This document shows, piece by piece, positions 21,578 to 31,456 of a DNA stretch of 64,000 nucleotides. Source of the stretch: Zanthoxylum bungeanum (Eukaryota > Streptophyta > Magnoliopsida > Sapindales > Rutaceae). The position numbers were made by a program, and so were the translations under genes. Within the stretch, counting starts at the first letter, position 1. Each line of letters opens with the position of its first letter. Under the pieces are notes generated by a model. It did no database searches. It saw only the letters and a list, made by a program, of their open reading frames with translations, and was not told where the DNA came from. Where the stretch lies: contig SKCR01036790.1 of the NCBI GenBank assembly GCA_019454045.1, forward strand, positions 54,442-118,441. Reading direction: 5' to 3'.

Positions 21578-21605
21578 CGTTCGAGAAGCCAAGTCTGGCT
21601 GACGA

Positions 21606-21642
21606 CTTTAAACTTAGCGCTAGCAGGGAGGCAACCCATGCA
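21606..21642 (+). other. Conserved post-pol motif of Athila-type elements
   Basis: The sequence gcgctagcagggaggcaacccat follows the integrase stop by about 40 bp. I recall the core GGGAGGCAACCCA as recurring just after pol in Athila/Tat-type elements; its role is unknown to me. GGGAGGCAACCC is close to an interrupted palindrome. Confidence 0.55.
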
Positions 21643-21715
21643 ATTTGTATATATTGTGATTTGGTGTGTTTTTTATTTTTATGTGTTTAATTTTTGCAGG
21701 ATTAGTCATTTCAAA

Positions 21716-22173
21716 ATGGAAGATGCTCTCGCAAATCTTCGCAAGCAATTTCCTTCTCTCCCTCAAAAATCTCTGATGAAAGTTTACAAAGCTCGCTTGG
21801 AACGGATGAGGTTACTGACAATTCACGGTGTTCCTAATGATATTCGTTGGGTAATTGAAGCACGAGTCCGATTGGCAGGTGAGTCTTCTGACTCTTTTAT
21901 TTCACATCTGCTGGTTTTGGAAGAAGCACCTATGCAAAGAAACGAAGAGCTAAGCAAATGGGTGTTTGTTTTAAATGTGCACGATTTAATTGCAACACTC
22001 GTTGTCGTTCTTTAGGAATGGTGTCTGATAATCGCCAAGACAAAATTAAATTCATTAGGGATGACTTGAGTAAGGAGTCTTTAGATGAAATATCTTCAAC
22101 TCTTGAGACGCATCCCAGTGGATATGTTCACATTGCCATTCGCAAATTACATACACAATTCCAAAAAGAATGA
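21716..22173 (+). pseudogene. Unidentified ORF with C-x2-C-x4-C-x3-C cluster, frameshifted
   Basis: ATG at 21716 opens about 80 codons (MEDALANLRKQFPSLPQ...). Just before codon GVCFKC (21958) the protein-like sequence changes to another frame and continues to 22173 (RQDKIKFIRDDLSKESLDEI, HIAIRKLHTQFQ). The junction holds CFKCARFNCNTRC, a compact possible zinc-binding cluster. A good 3' splice site (a T-rich tract and tttttgcag, AG at 21698-21699) precedes the ATG, which suggests a spliced subgenomic RNA as proposed for Athila env-like ORFs. No membrane segment is visible, so it is not a normal env. Family not recognised. Confidence 0.5.
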
Positions 22174-22520
22174 CAACAATTAAGTCTCGGGAATCTGACT
22201 CAAAAAGACCATGTTTTCCAATTTATAAGAAAATTGGATGGGAAGCTTGTCCCTGATGCATAAACGTCAATCAAGCCATTACTTTTCTTGTAAATATTAT
22301 ATCTCTTTGTCTTTTCTTAATAATTGTGATTTGTTTTGTTGTTTTCTTTTATTTTCTCCGACAGGATCCAGACCTTTTTGACTATCACGATATTATTTCG
22401 CTACTAATCGTCCTCTGGAAGATACTTGTGCTATTTTTACTCACCCTTTTCAGGTACTAAAAATTCAGCCTGTCATTACACTTTTGAAGGCATCTAGAGT
22501 TGAGAAAGAAATACATAAAA
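22174..22520 (+). other. Spacer before the LOG-like gene with possible splice acceptors
   Basis: No ORF of note. Two pyrimidine-rich tracts end in AG: ttattttctccgacag (about 22365) and cacccttttcag (about 22452). They could allow the LOG-like frame to be reached by splicing from the element's leader. This is inference. Confidence 0.35.
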
Positions 22521-23174
22521 ATGGAAGCCACTTCAAGAAGACGAGTTGAAAATATCTGTGTATTTTGCGGTACTAGTGTTGGAACTAAGCCACAATACAT
22601 AGAAGCAGCACAGGAATTGGGTCGAGTCTTAGCTGCAAGGAATATGCACTTAATATATGGTGGAGGCAATCTTGGACTAATGGGGATCGTTTCAAAGGCT
22701 GTACAGGAAGGAGGCAGTCATGTTTTTGGAATCATCCCAAAACCCTTGGCAGAGGCAACTCTTATTGGATCATCAAACGGAGAGGAACTGATCGTGCCAG
22801 GTATGTCTGAACGATTGGTAGAAATGATTAACCGTGCTGATGCTTTTATTGCTTTGCCAGGTGGCTTGGGCACATTGGAGGAAATTTTTATTGTACTATC
22901 TTGGGCGAACCTGAACATACACCAGAAACCACTTGGACTGTTTAATGTTGATGGATTTTATGATTTTCTTTGTGTGTTTCTTGATGATGCTCGGAGAAAT
23001 GGGTTCGTGTCAAAACCTTTGAAAGAACTCCTCTTCACTGCTAGAACTGCTCCGGATCTAATAGACCAACTCATAGCCTATGAACCACAAGTTGACCCTA
23101 TCCTTTCAAAGATAAATTGGTTCGAAGACGATCGTGGTAAGAGGCGTCGAATTAATCTGGATCTTAACCTTTAA
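22521..23174 (+). CDS. LOG-like: LOG-family cytokinin riboside monophosphate phosphoribohydrolase-like protein
   Basis: An intact 217-residue frame; an upstream in-frame ATG at 22500 would add 7 residues, but ATG 22521 in context aaaaATGGA matches family N-termini. LOG enzymes release active cytokinin base from its riboside 5'-monophosphate in the cytosol. Visible hallmarks: NICVFCGTSVG at 11-21, LIYGGGNLGLMG at 44-55, GIIPK at 70-74, R98 in MSERLVEM, and PGGLGTLEE at 113-121, the PGGxGTxxE phosphate-binding and catalytic motif. Length fits the family. Odd points: the usual MHxRK reads MSERL, the glutamate of 'P-x-E-L-T-G-E' reads T, and PGGYGT reads PGGLGT, so activity or substrate may differ. 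Plant LOG genes have several introns; this copy has none. The tail ends LDLNL. It lies in sense inside retrotransposon A2. Confidence 0.92.
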   Translation: MEATSRRRVENICVFCGTSVGTKPQYIEAAQELGRVLAARNMHLIYGGGNLGLMGIVSKAVQEGGSHVFGIIPKPLAEATLIGSSNGEELIVPGMSERLVEMINRADAFIALPGGLGTLEEIFIVLSWANLNIHQKPLGLFNVDGFYDFLCVFLDDARRNGFVSKPLKELLFTARTAPDLIDQLIAYEPQVDPILSKINWFEDDRGKRRRINLDLNL

Positions 23175-23234
23175 TTTCTTGTAGAATTTCAGCTAACCAG
23201 GTATTATCTTCTAAACTCTTCTTCTAGTGTTTAA

Positions 23235-23252
23235 GACATTGGGGACAATGTC
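23235..23252. other. Conserved stem-loop GACATTG-GGGA-CAATGTC
   Basis: A perfect 7-bp stem with a 4-nt loop, 60 bases after the LOG-like stop, followed by a polypurine-like tttgggggaggg. The same kind of motif marks the start of the 3' region in many Athila-type elements as I recall them. Confidence 0.65.
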
Positions 23253-23726
23253 TCATTTAGGTTTGGGGGAGGGAATTAGTTGATCAGTACCTTGTTTTTG
23301 GTTTGTGTGTTATTTTTATTTTTAGTCCAAAATTTTTCGAAAAATACAAAAAAATTGAAAAATTTTCAAAAATTACAAAAATATTTTTGTTTTTTTTTTG
23401 TGTTTTTATTTGACTAAAAAGGTGAAATTGGTAAGAGATAGGTGTAGTAAGGAGTTTCCACTCCTGAGACGTATCTCAAACCTATTTCGAAACAAGTTAA
23501 TTTTTGTTTATTTCATTTTGAATTATTTAATTTGTGAATTCTCCTTAAAACGGACTAAAATGGATCTTCATATGCTCAGTTGACAGGTATTATCAACATA
23601 TATAGTAACATACGGACATGAGTTAAAATTGAAAAGTTTGTAATATTCAGTGCTTTAGTTTAATTGGAGGAAGCATCTCAAAAAGCAAGTGAGTAAAAAA
23701 AATAAAATAAAATAAAATAAAAAAAC

Positions 23727-23955
23727 GTCTGAGATCCATGTTATTAAGTCTGTAAGGGTGTTTTAACACCTAGTGCCCTAAAGCCAACTGGTTTGGGAGT
23801 CACTGGCCCAAAGCTCGTTACATGGATCGAAGATGTGCTGCAAAAATATATATATCTGAAGTCTGAGTAATTAAGTCCGTAGGGGTGTCTTAACACCTGG
23901 TGCCCTAAAGCCAACTGGTTTGGGAGTTACCGACCAACACTCGCTACATAGATGG
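23727..23955 (+). repeat. Tandem duplication of a roughly 120-bp block
   Basis: Two copies start near 23727 and 23850. Both contain taagtc(t/c)gtaggggtgt-type sequence, 'ttaacacct(a/g)gtgccctaaagccaactggtttgggagt' and end near 'gctacat(g/a)gat(c/g)gaag'. Copies differ at several sites. The block includes GGTGTTTTAACACC (first copy), a palindromic core kept with one change in the second. Confidence 0.8.
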
Positions 23956-24504
23956 AAGATATTGTATATAAATAAAAAATAGTGAAAAAAATCAAAGAAA
24001 AAAATCAGAAAATGAGAAAATTATTCCATTGCTACCAAAAGGTGTTAAATCTGATAGAACTTTAGGACAAAAATATTACTCTCTTATCAACTGCACTTAT
24101 GACTGTTGTGGGAAAAAATGAGATGTTTAATATTTTGTTGGCTGTGTATATGAAGAATGGTAAAAATAATCGGAGAATTTACTTATTCTGTAATTTAGAA
24201 TGAAACAAAACAATTATTGACTTGGAGTAGAAGTTTCACCTGATTAGTCACTAACATCTTTATTCTCTTTTCGCTTGTCTCTTTTGCTTTTGTGTGCATT
24301 AGTTTTACTACCTTTTTACTTTTCTAAAATGTTTGTGGGTATCATTGCTGTAAACCCTCACGAGACTACAACTCGTCCACTAGGGACACCTAGGGGTTTA
24401 AAGGCTTGTTGCATATGCTAAATGCAACCGTGATCCCTACGAAAGTGGCTTAGTTTAATTTTAATTTTATTTTATTATTTTGCTCGAGGACTAGCAAAAT
24501 GTTA

Positions 24505-24516
24505 GGTTTGGGGGTG
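24505..24516 (+). other. Polypurine tract of A2
   Basis: ggtttgggggtg directly abuts the 3' LTR start TGATGAG. It primes plus-strand DNA synthesis. Confidence 0.8.
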
Positions 24517-26186
24517 TGATGAGCGGAAAATATATCAATATTTACCGCCCCTTTTACTTAATATTTTGTTTAGTTTCTCGGGTTTGATGAACGTTTTGAT
24601 GTGTTTTAGTTTATTTTACAGATACAATAATATTGGGACTTAATGAAATCATTTAGGATGAAATATGGGTCAAATAAGGGCAATTATTGGACTTGATATT
24701 TTAATTTTGGAGATTGGAAACTTGAAAGGGCTTTGACGAAGTGCAGTTTTGGAAATTCCAGTTTTGCGCATCTGTCGTATTTTTGGCAAACTTTTACTCA
24801 GATATCGGATTGAGCTGATTCAAGTTCCAGATTAAAGAAGACTCAAAGATCTACAACTTTTAAAGACAAAATAATTTCGAATTCTGAAGATTTCATGCCC
24901 GAAATGGATGAACTATCCAGAAGGTGTAGTGTGTAATTATTAAAGTCACTTTCAATCATTTTCAAAGCAAAAAATAAATTAATAAATAAATAATAAAAAT
25001 TATCAAATCATCACCAAACATGATAAGAGATTAGTGGAGCAATTATTGGAGCAATTAATAATTGATTTGGTGGATGATTTGATGGAGGCAAAATTTTGCC
25101 TATAAATACCAAGCCATTTCATTTGTAAAATTCATACTTTCTTCTAAGGAATTCCTTAAGAATACTAAGAAGATTGTATCTTGTTTGTTTATTTACAGCT
25201 TTCAGTAATTAAATTCCGCTTTCGCACTTTCTTTTCTTTACTTTCAGTTTTTACTTTCCGCAATTTACTTTTACGCACAGTACTTTTCTTTCTTTAATTT
25301 TCAGTTTTTACTTTTCAGTAATTTACTTTTCAGCATTTACTTTTCAGCAATTTACTTCAGCAATTTACTTTCAGTAATTTACTTTCAGTAATTTACTTTC
25401 AGTATTTTACTTTATGTCTTTTATTTTATTTAAGTTTTTTTTACTACCCGTAAATATGTGTGTCGACTAAGCCAGTTATCTGGGGTTGTGATGAAATCCA
25501 ATATCACCGGTTATAAGGGGTTAGATTATAGCTTGGGTAATATAAAGATTTATTTATTGAGTCTTAATCTTAATGCTTTTTCATTAACTAGCCATTAATA
25601 AAATTGAATGGGAAACTTAAAATGAACTAGACATAGGGATTTTAAGTTTAAGACCTTAGACTCAATAGTCCACGATCTCCTTGAGGATAGATAACTCTTT
25701 AATAGATTTCCTTACAGGATAGGAATATACCTGTCGGGCGGGGGTAGCTATAATTGGAACTTAAACTTAATGAATCCAGATAATTTGGTTGACATAGACA
25801 TATGGTTCAATTGGGTTAAACTGGGTATTTGTGTCTGACCATCGACAGAGGCTTACACATAATTTAGTGTTTCAGGTTAATAAATCAATATTACCCAACT
25901 TTAAGATAACCACTTCATCTTTAAAATGATATTGGAAGAAATCACAACCCTAGATAGTTTTTAATATTGAATTTTCTTAAAATCTACTTTCAAATAATTT
26001 TATTTACTTGTTTTTAAATTTAGAATCGTCACCATTTCAAATCAATCAAACAACCTGTTAGATACTAGTAATCATTTGACCTCATAAAATTAATAGATTA
26101 GATATTAAGTTCTCATGGGATCGATATTTTTATACTACTTGAACGATACGTACGCTTGCGTTATACGTGTGTGTTTACGCCGGTCA
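24517..26186 (+). repeat. 3' LTR of A2
   Basis: 1670-bp direct repeat of 17140-18833 with several small indels and substitutions. TATA box TATAAATA at 25101-25108. It ends CGCCGGTCA and is followed by the TSD GTAGA. Confidence 0.93.
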
Positions 26187-26191
26187 GTAGA

Positions 26192-26744
26192 ATCCAAATT
26201 CCACATCAATATGACTCAGACGCTATATCAGTATTCTGCTATATCTACTGAGTTGTCTATGTATTTAGAGATCAAATCCAAATACTATGAGACAACTGAA
26301 AGCACTATACTAATATAAAAACTTCTAATCTACAGGATCACTATGCAACTTCATAAGTGAATACTTCATAAGTTGCAACTGATTCCACTAGTTTATAAGA
26401 ATCAACGGTGACACTCCCACTGCATCTTTTCTGACTTTATATGACATAGACCATCTAGTGTCATAATTAGGATAAAAACAAATCTGACCTTATGGTTGCA
26501 AACTAAATTCTCCATGAATAAGAAACTCGTTCTTAATATCTCAAAGATCACAAAGAATATATTTCAAGACCCATCATATGGTCTGCAACATATCAAAATA
26601 ACTCGTAACAGTTACGATTAAATTGATATCTTTAATCGCACATAATATAGTACTCATTATGCCATCATCCTATGATGCCTAAGATTGACTAGACATTCCA
26701 ATCAATCTTTCTTTCGACAAAGGTATCATCCTTTACGAAAGATG

Positions 26745-26782
<38 letters not shown>

Positions 26783-29523
26783 CACGTTAATTGTCAAACA
26801 GTTATACTAACTGTCATACAAATAGTCTTATTGTGTCCTTTATTAGATCATAACTAATACGCAACTAATGGGAGTTTCTCACAGGTTTCTTAGTTTCATA
26901 TTATATATAAAACCTTATATCAAATATAACAGAGACTACTCCCACTGCTATCACGGAGAAAAGAAGACTTAAGTAAACGTTTTACTTCACTAACATCTCA
27001 TTATTACTTTAATAATGATAATGTAGTTAGGATATATAACACTAGAAAGAAATTTGTACGCTCCCACTGACCCTACTATCAAATATGTATTCTCTATGCT
27101 TTGGTAAAATCAGAAAATCTGACTGTATCAAAATCAGAGAACACAGATTTCCGAAAAGCTTATCTGAGTCTACAATAGGCTCTATAAGCTAGTATATCAA
27201 ACTGTGATCTTAGCAGAATACAAACTCTAGGGCCATTCTAGAATGAACTCTTCAAATAAAGAAACCGCAACGAATCTCTCATTCGAAGAAATCATTCAAG
27301 AACGCCACTTTGAATTCTTTAGCCAAAATACATAGTTTAATATCAACATTAACTAACAAATCTTTAACTGTTCAATTAGTGCGACTAGAGACAAGTATTC
27401 TCAGAATCTATAATAGATCACTGAGTATAACTTTCTCACAATCATACTATAAAGGTCAAACCTTTATCAAGCTCACTTAGTTTTTGCTGCGTAAATAATT
27501 TACACATTTTATGAACTATTCATAACGAAAGCCTAATCAAGTTCAAAACTTGATCGTAGTAAGCTATGAACAATCCTAGATCTATGGTTCAATGATAATT
27601 TCCGAATCGATATCAAATATAGCTCCCATTATAAGTTATAGGATAATTTTCTTCGATAAGAAAACAACAGAACCAATAAGTATCAAATAATTTGCAAATG
27701 ATTCTGACATCCTATTGGACTTATACGGAAATTGAATAAGGGTCATTTCATCTTATTAATTACGTAGTTCAATTACAGTTTATCATTCTCACATTTGACT
27801 TCAATAAGTCAAGTCTTTTCTACAATCGTCAACATCCAATGTTACTCACCAAGTAATAAAACAATTTTTATTATTTTGGATCGTAGAAAAGATATTCTAT
27901 CAAATATAATATAATATTCTATTAAATAGAATAAATGATAAACTTTTATTTGTACCTCCAAGGCACAAATACTTTCAATTATATAACACTTATACAAAAG
28001 AAAGTTTCAAATCTCAAAATTTTCAAGATTCGAATTTTCTACTTATACATATCATATATATAACTGTAGAAATGAATGGAACCTTAATTAAAGAGATGAA
28101 TTAGTGTTATTGGAGCATAACCCCAAGTGTATTGAAAACTAATTCGGTAACACTCAATATCAACGAATCAAATCATATAAGATTCAATTACTCCCACTAA
28201 CCAATTCCTTCAAGATGGAATCGTGGAAGTTTAATATTGAGTAAGAATCACATTCATTAAATAACTTCAGAACTAATTGCCTTAAATTCATATGTTTGAT
28301 CATATTAAACATCCTTGAACAATTCAAAGACTCACGATGAATTTTGAAGATATAGTTTTCAACACTACGAATAGAATATCTTTGAACCATTCAAAATATT
28401 CTATCCACATTTCATCAAAAACATATTGAAAGTTCTCGAACCATTCAAGACGTTCAATATGAATTCTTTTAGAAATACGCAACTAAGTCATGATAATTTA
28501 TTAACTAAGTTACGAAGTAAATAAAACTATCTAAGGAAATTTCTAATTCTTTAAACTACATACATCCAATGTATTAGTCTAATAAATCTTGCGGTCCAAT
28601 GACGATCATTGGTTAAATGAGATTTAATCACATCCTGAATACAATATTCACTAAACGGATAAGGATATATGGTGTGAACTCATATCAGACCATCCTTTAC
28701 CATAAGGAACAAGCATCTAATTCTTATGTGATTAAAAGTCATAAAGCACGGTTCTAAGTTATTTAGTTAACCGAACATTTTTCTTAATGTTTATCTTTTC
28801 ATTAATGACACTACTAGTCTTATAAAAATATGTAACAACTGTTTATATTGAACAAATAACTATCCAATAGTCACAAGTTCTGATATCAAATATCAAAACA
28901 GTTATTAAACATTATTTTAATTAACTAGACGGGAGATCCGGTATCCAATACCTATAGTTGTTGTATTGTGAGAATCAATATTCTCTATACACAACTATAT
29001 GTATCTCATTTCTTTAGCTTTATAATTTTCCTTCAATTATTCACAACAATTACAAATGATTGATTAGCAAACTGTGTCAGACACGTGACTTCTAAAAGTC
29101 ACTAAAGCCAAGAAACGTCATTATAAGATAAACAAATACTAATGTGGTTTTCTTAATGTCAGTCAAGAATCTCAAGACATGAACTATTCAAGTCAATTCT
29201 TACTGCATAATAAAATATCCTTTCTAGACAATTATATCCTTAAAAGATATATATTTAGATTACCTAATCATGACTTAGTAACTAAGTCACTAACCATCTT
29301 GATTTACAAGGAATCGGAACAACAGTTCCCGATGGTTTTAACTAATTTAACAATATCTAAGTCTATTGTCTTTCTAGAACCTATTCTAGAACTACGTAAC
29401 CATAAGTAAAGTCAGAAAACCTATTCAAGTAATAAGCATGCAGTGGATTATAAGTATAATTCTATAAACAATATAGAATAAAAAGAAAACGAAGCAGAAT
29501 TTTCCATAAAATTACGCACCGCC
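26192..29523 (-). mobile_element. Interior of X, middle part (non-coding)
   Basis: 3.3 kb homologous first to Y at 11027-11894 and then to Y at 42215-44600. No protein domain was found in any frame; the longest ORFs (for example minus 28184-28390, 68 codons) show no motif. Its conservation between X and Y comes from common descent. It ends with CCGCC (29519-29523), the left TSD of C1. Confidence 0.8.
26749..26777. repeat. (AT)n microsatellite
   Basis: About 14 AT units in X; the same site in Y (about 11574-11585) has about 6, so the tract expanded in X or shrank in Y. Confidence 0.9.
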
Positions 29524-31442
29524 TGTTAGACAATTATGACCTATAGCGTCACTATTTGTAAAAGACATTGTGGTTTTTGTACAAATTAACTATGTGACAA
29601 TGGAAATTGTATTTTATCATTTTGTAATTTGATTACTTAAATATATAAATGATAAAAGTCTCTATGATTAGTTCCGGATTATAAGATATGAGACAATATC
29701 AATCCATAAAGGTTTAATCATTAAATATCCCTAGTCGTAGTATTACCGAGACTGGACATCGATAATATGGAATAGACTAGTATTGCACTTGTGCATGTTA
29801 TGGAAGCGTAACAGCATAGTTCTCATATATTTAAGTATTGGATACTAATGCAGGTGCGATAGGAGGTTGTGTTTACCGATGGTACGGAAATAGCTTCGCT
29901 CTGGATAGACCCCGCAGAATCCCATTGGTAGTATGACTATGTGTATATGGGAATCCGTATCAGGGTAGGTGTATTTGGTCTTAACCTGAGACTTGCATCG
30001 CTAGTACTTGCGACAATCAATACGCTTTGGTTTTGGTCGTCCAGGACTTTAACAGGTTCTGTGTACGCCTCTTCTGGGTTTATTGAGAATCGTAGTGTAT
30101 TGGGTGTGATGTCAAGATGGAAGTATCACTTCAGTAATGTGGAGATGATGATCATGCAAGGATACATAACTGGTACTCTAAATTGGTTGCAACTATTGGG
30201 ATAATATGACAAGGTCATGATTATCCGATTAAAGAGACTAGTTGCTTGTAATCCGATATATGTTTCGTACGGGGCAGACATTATTCCAGCCCCAGACCTT
30301 GCATGTGACATCTGATACTGGATCGCAATACGCAATACTACGTATACTACGCTTGACATAGATTATATATTCCTTTAAGAATATTTCTGGAGAATTGGAT
30401 AGGCACGGTGTTTTGCTAGAAGCCAATCATGTCTCGTAAATCGGTAAAAACGTAGTACGAGGTACGTACGTGTTCGAATAGTCCGACGACCGGATTTACT
30501 GCCAACATATCCAGGGATCTCATGGGTCGCTTCCCGAAGATTCACCAATGACGTATGATTCGAACAAAATTAATCTAGGATTAATTGCGGAGAGATTTTA
30601 TCTGGGATAAAATACTATTTGAAGAGATAGAATGATTAATTTGGAATTAATCGATAAAATAATATATTCGATATATTAAACGAAATTAGATTTCAAGGCG
30701 GAATTAAAATTGGATTTTAATTCGGGCAATGAATTAATTTATAATTAATTCGCGAGCGACGTGAATAGTAATTTGTTATGCATAATTATCTAGAAAGGAA
30801 CCCGAGCCCGAGCCCGGAATGGAAAATTCGTTAATTCGAAATTAACGAACCCGAGCCCGGAATGTGTTTACGGGCCCACTCACATTTTGAATTAAAGTGG
30901 GGCCCACAAGTCACATCGCAAGTCACTTTAGTGATGGAAGTCATGTCACCTTTTTGTGATTGACAACCAGTCACTATTCATGATGGGAGTAGATGGAGGC
31001 ATTGAATGCTATTTTCCCCTCCATTTTGCTTTATTTTTTTTGGAAAATCATATACCAAAAGTGTGAAGGATTTTGGGTATTAGGTTTTTAAGAAAACAAA
31101 AACAAAAGAATTGAAAACTCTCACTCTCTCCCATTGAGCTTCAAAACCGTGAGCTTTACCAAAGAAGGGAAAATTGTTTTTCTTTCTTATCTTGCTAGCA
31201 CATTCAAGGAATCATATCAAGGTGTTAGGGAAACTAATCCCTGGAGCTTGGAATCAAGATCAAAAACTTGAAGCTTGGATTCAACATTCAAAAGGACACA
31301 TTGGCCGAAACTTCAAGGAGGAAATTTTTGTTTCTGACGCATCCAACATCCGTTCATTGTAAGTATGATTCCGTCATTCTTACTTTAGTATTCACATTAT
31401 TTCATTGCTTAAATGATCTTGGGAATGTCTTAGAGACCAACA
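29524..31442 (+). repeat. 5' LTR of C1
   Basis: 1919 bp, TGTTAGAC...GACCAACA. ORFs inside recur in the 3' LTR and are not genes. It contains the hairpin series at 30568-30849. Related LTRs lie at about 45770-62572 (minus strand) and 63499 onward. Confidence 0.95.
30568..30849. repeat. Eight consecutive short hairpins with 3-nt loops
   Basis: Perfect inverted repeats in order: 30568-30586 (8-bp stem, loop TAG), 30595-30613 (8 bp, TGG), 30634-30652 (8 bp, TGG), 30660-30678 (8 bp, TCG), 30682-30694 (5 bp, TAG), 30701-30723 (10 bp, TGG), 30731-30751 (9 bp, TAT) and 30827-30849 (10 bp, CGA). All loops are exactly 3 nt and the stems differ in sequence. Most recur at 38010-38300 in the 3' LTR and, in complement, at 46380-46640 in a diverged LTR. 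Confidence 0.9.
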
Positions 31443-31443
31443 A

Positions 31444-31456
31444 TGGTATCATGAGC
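31444..31456 (+). other. Primer-binding site of C1
   Basis: TGGTATCATGAGC, one base after the LTR. It resembles the complement of initiator tRNA-Met (TGGTATCAGAGC) with one extra base, as seen in other plant Copia elements. Confidence 0.75.

Larger units (their letters stand above)
23175..24504 (+). other. 3' untranslated region of A2
   Basis: About 1.3 kb of non-coding sequence between the LOG-like gene and the polypurine tract. It begins with the Athila-typical 'acattggggacaatgtctcatttaggtttgggggaggg', then an A/T-rich part with an (aaaat)n run at 23698-23722, a duplicated 120-bp block, and the tail shared with A1 (24239-24504). Confidence 0.75.
17140..26186 (+). mobile_element. Athila-type element A2 carrying a LOG-like gene
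   Basis: Complete 9.05-kb element: LTRs 17140-18833 and 24517-26186, TSD GTAGA (17135-17139 and 26187-26191), tRNA-Asp primer site and polypurine tract. The order is gag, protease, a very large deletion, C-terminal integrase, an ORF with a cysteine cluster, a LOG-family gene and a long 3' untranslated region. Gag and protease have the Athila character. Reverse transcriptase, RNase H and most of integrase are absent, so it is non-autonomous. The site is empty in the homologous element Y, which confirms the ends. Confidence 0.93.

Noticed and set aside
22521..23174. LOG-like frame as an ordinary host gene that the element landed beside
   Set aside because: It lies between integrase and the Athila 3' region, inside both LTRs and TSDs, and lacks introns.
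22521..23174. Recent bacterial contamination or direct transfer of LOG
   Set aside because: The flanks are plant retroelement on both sides and codon use is AT-rich like the neighbourhood. An ancient non-plant origin cannot be excluded from one sequence.
26749..26777. AT run as an attachment or origin-like site
   Set aside because: Simple microsatellite that varies in length between X and Y.
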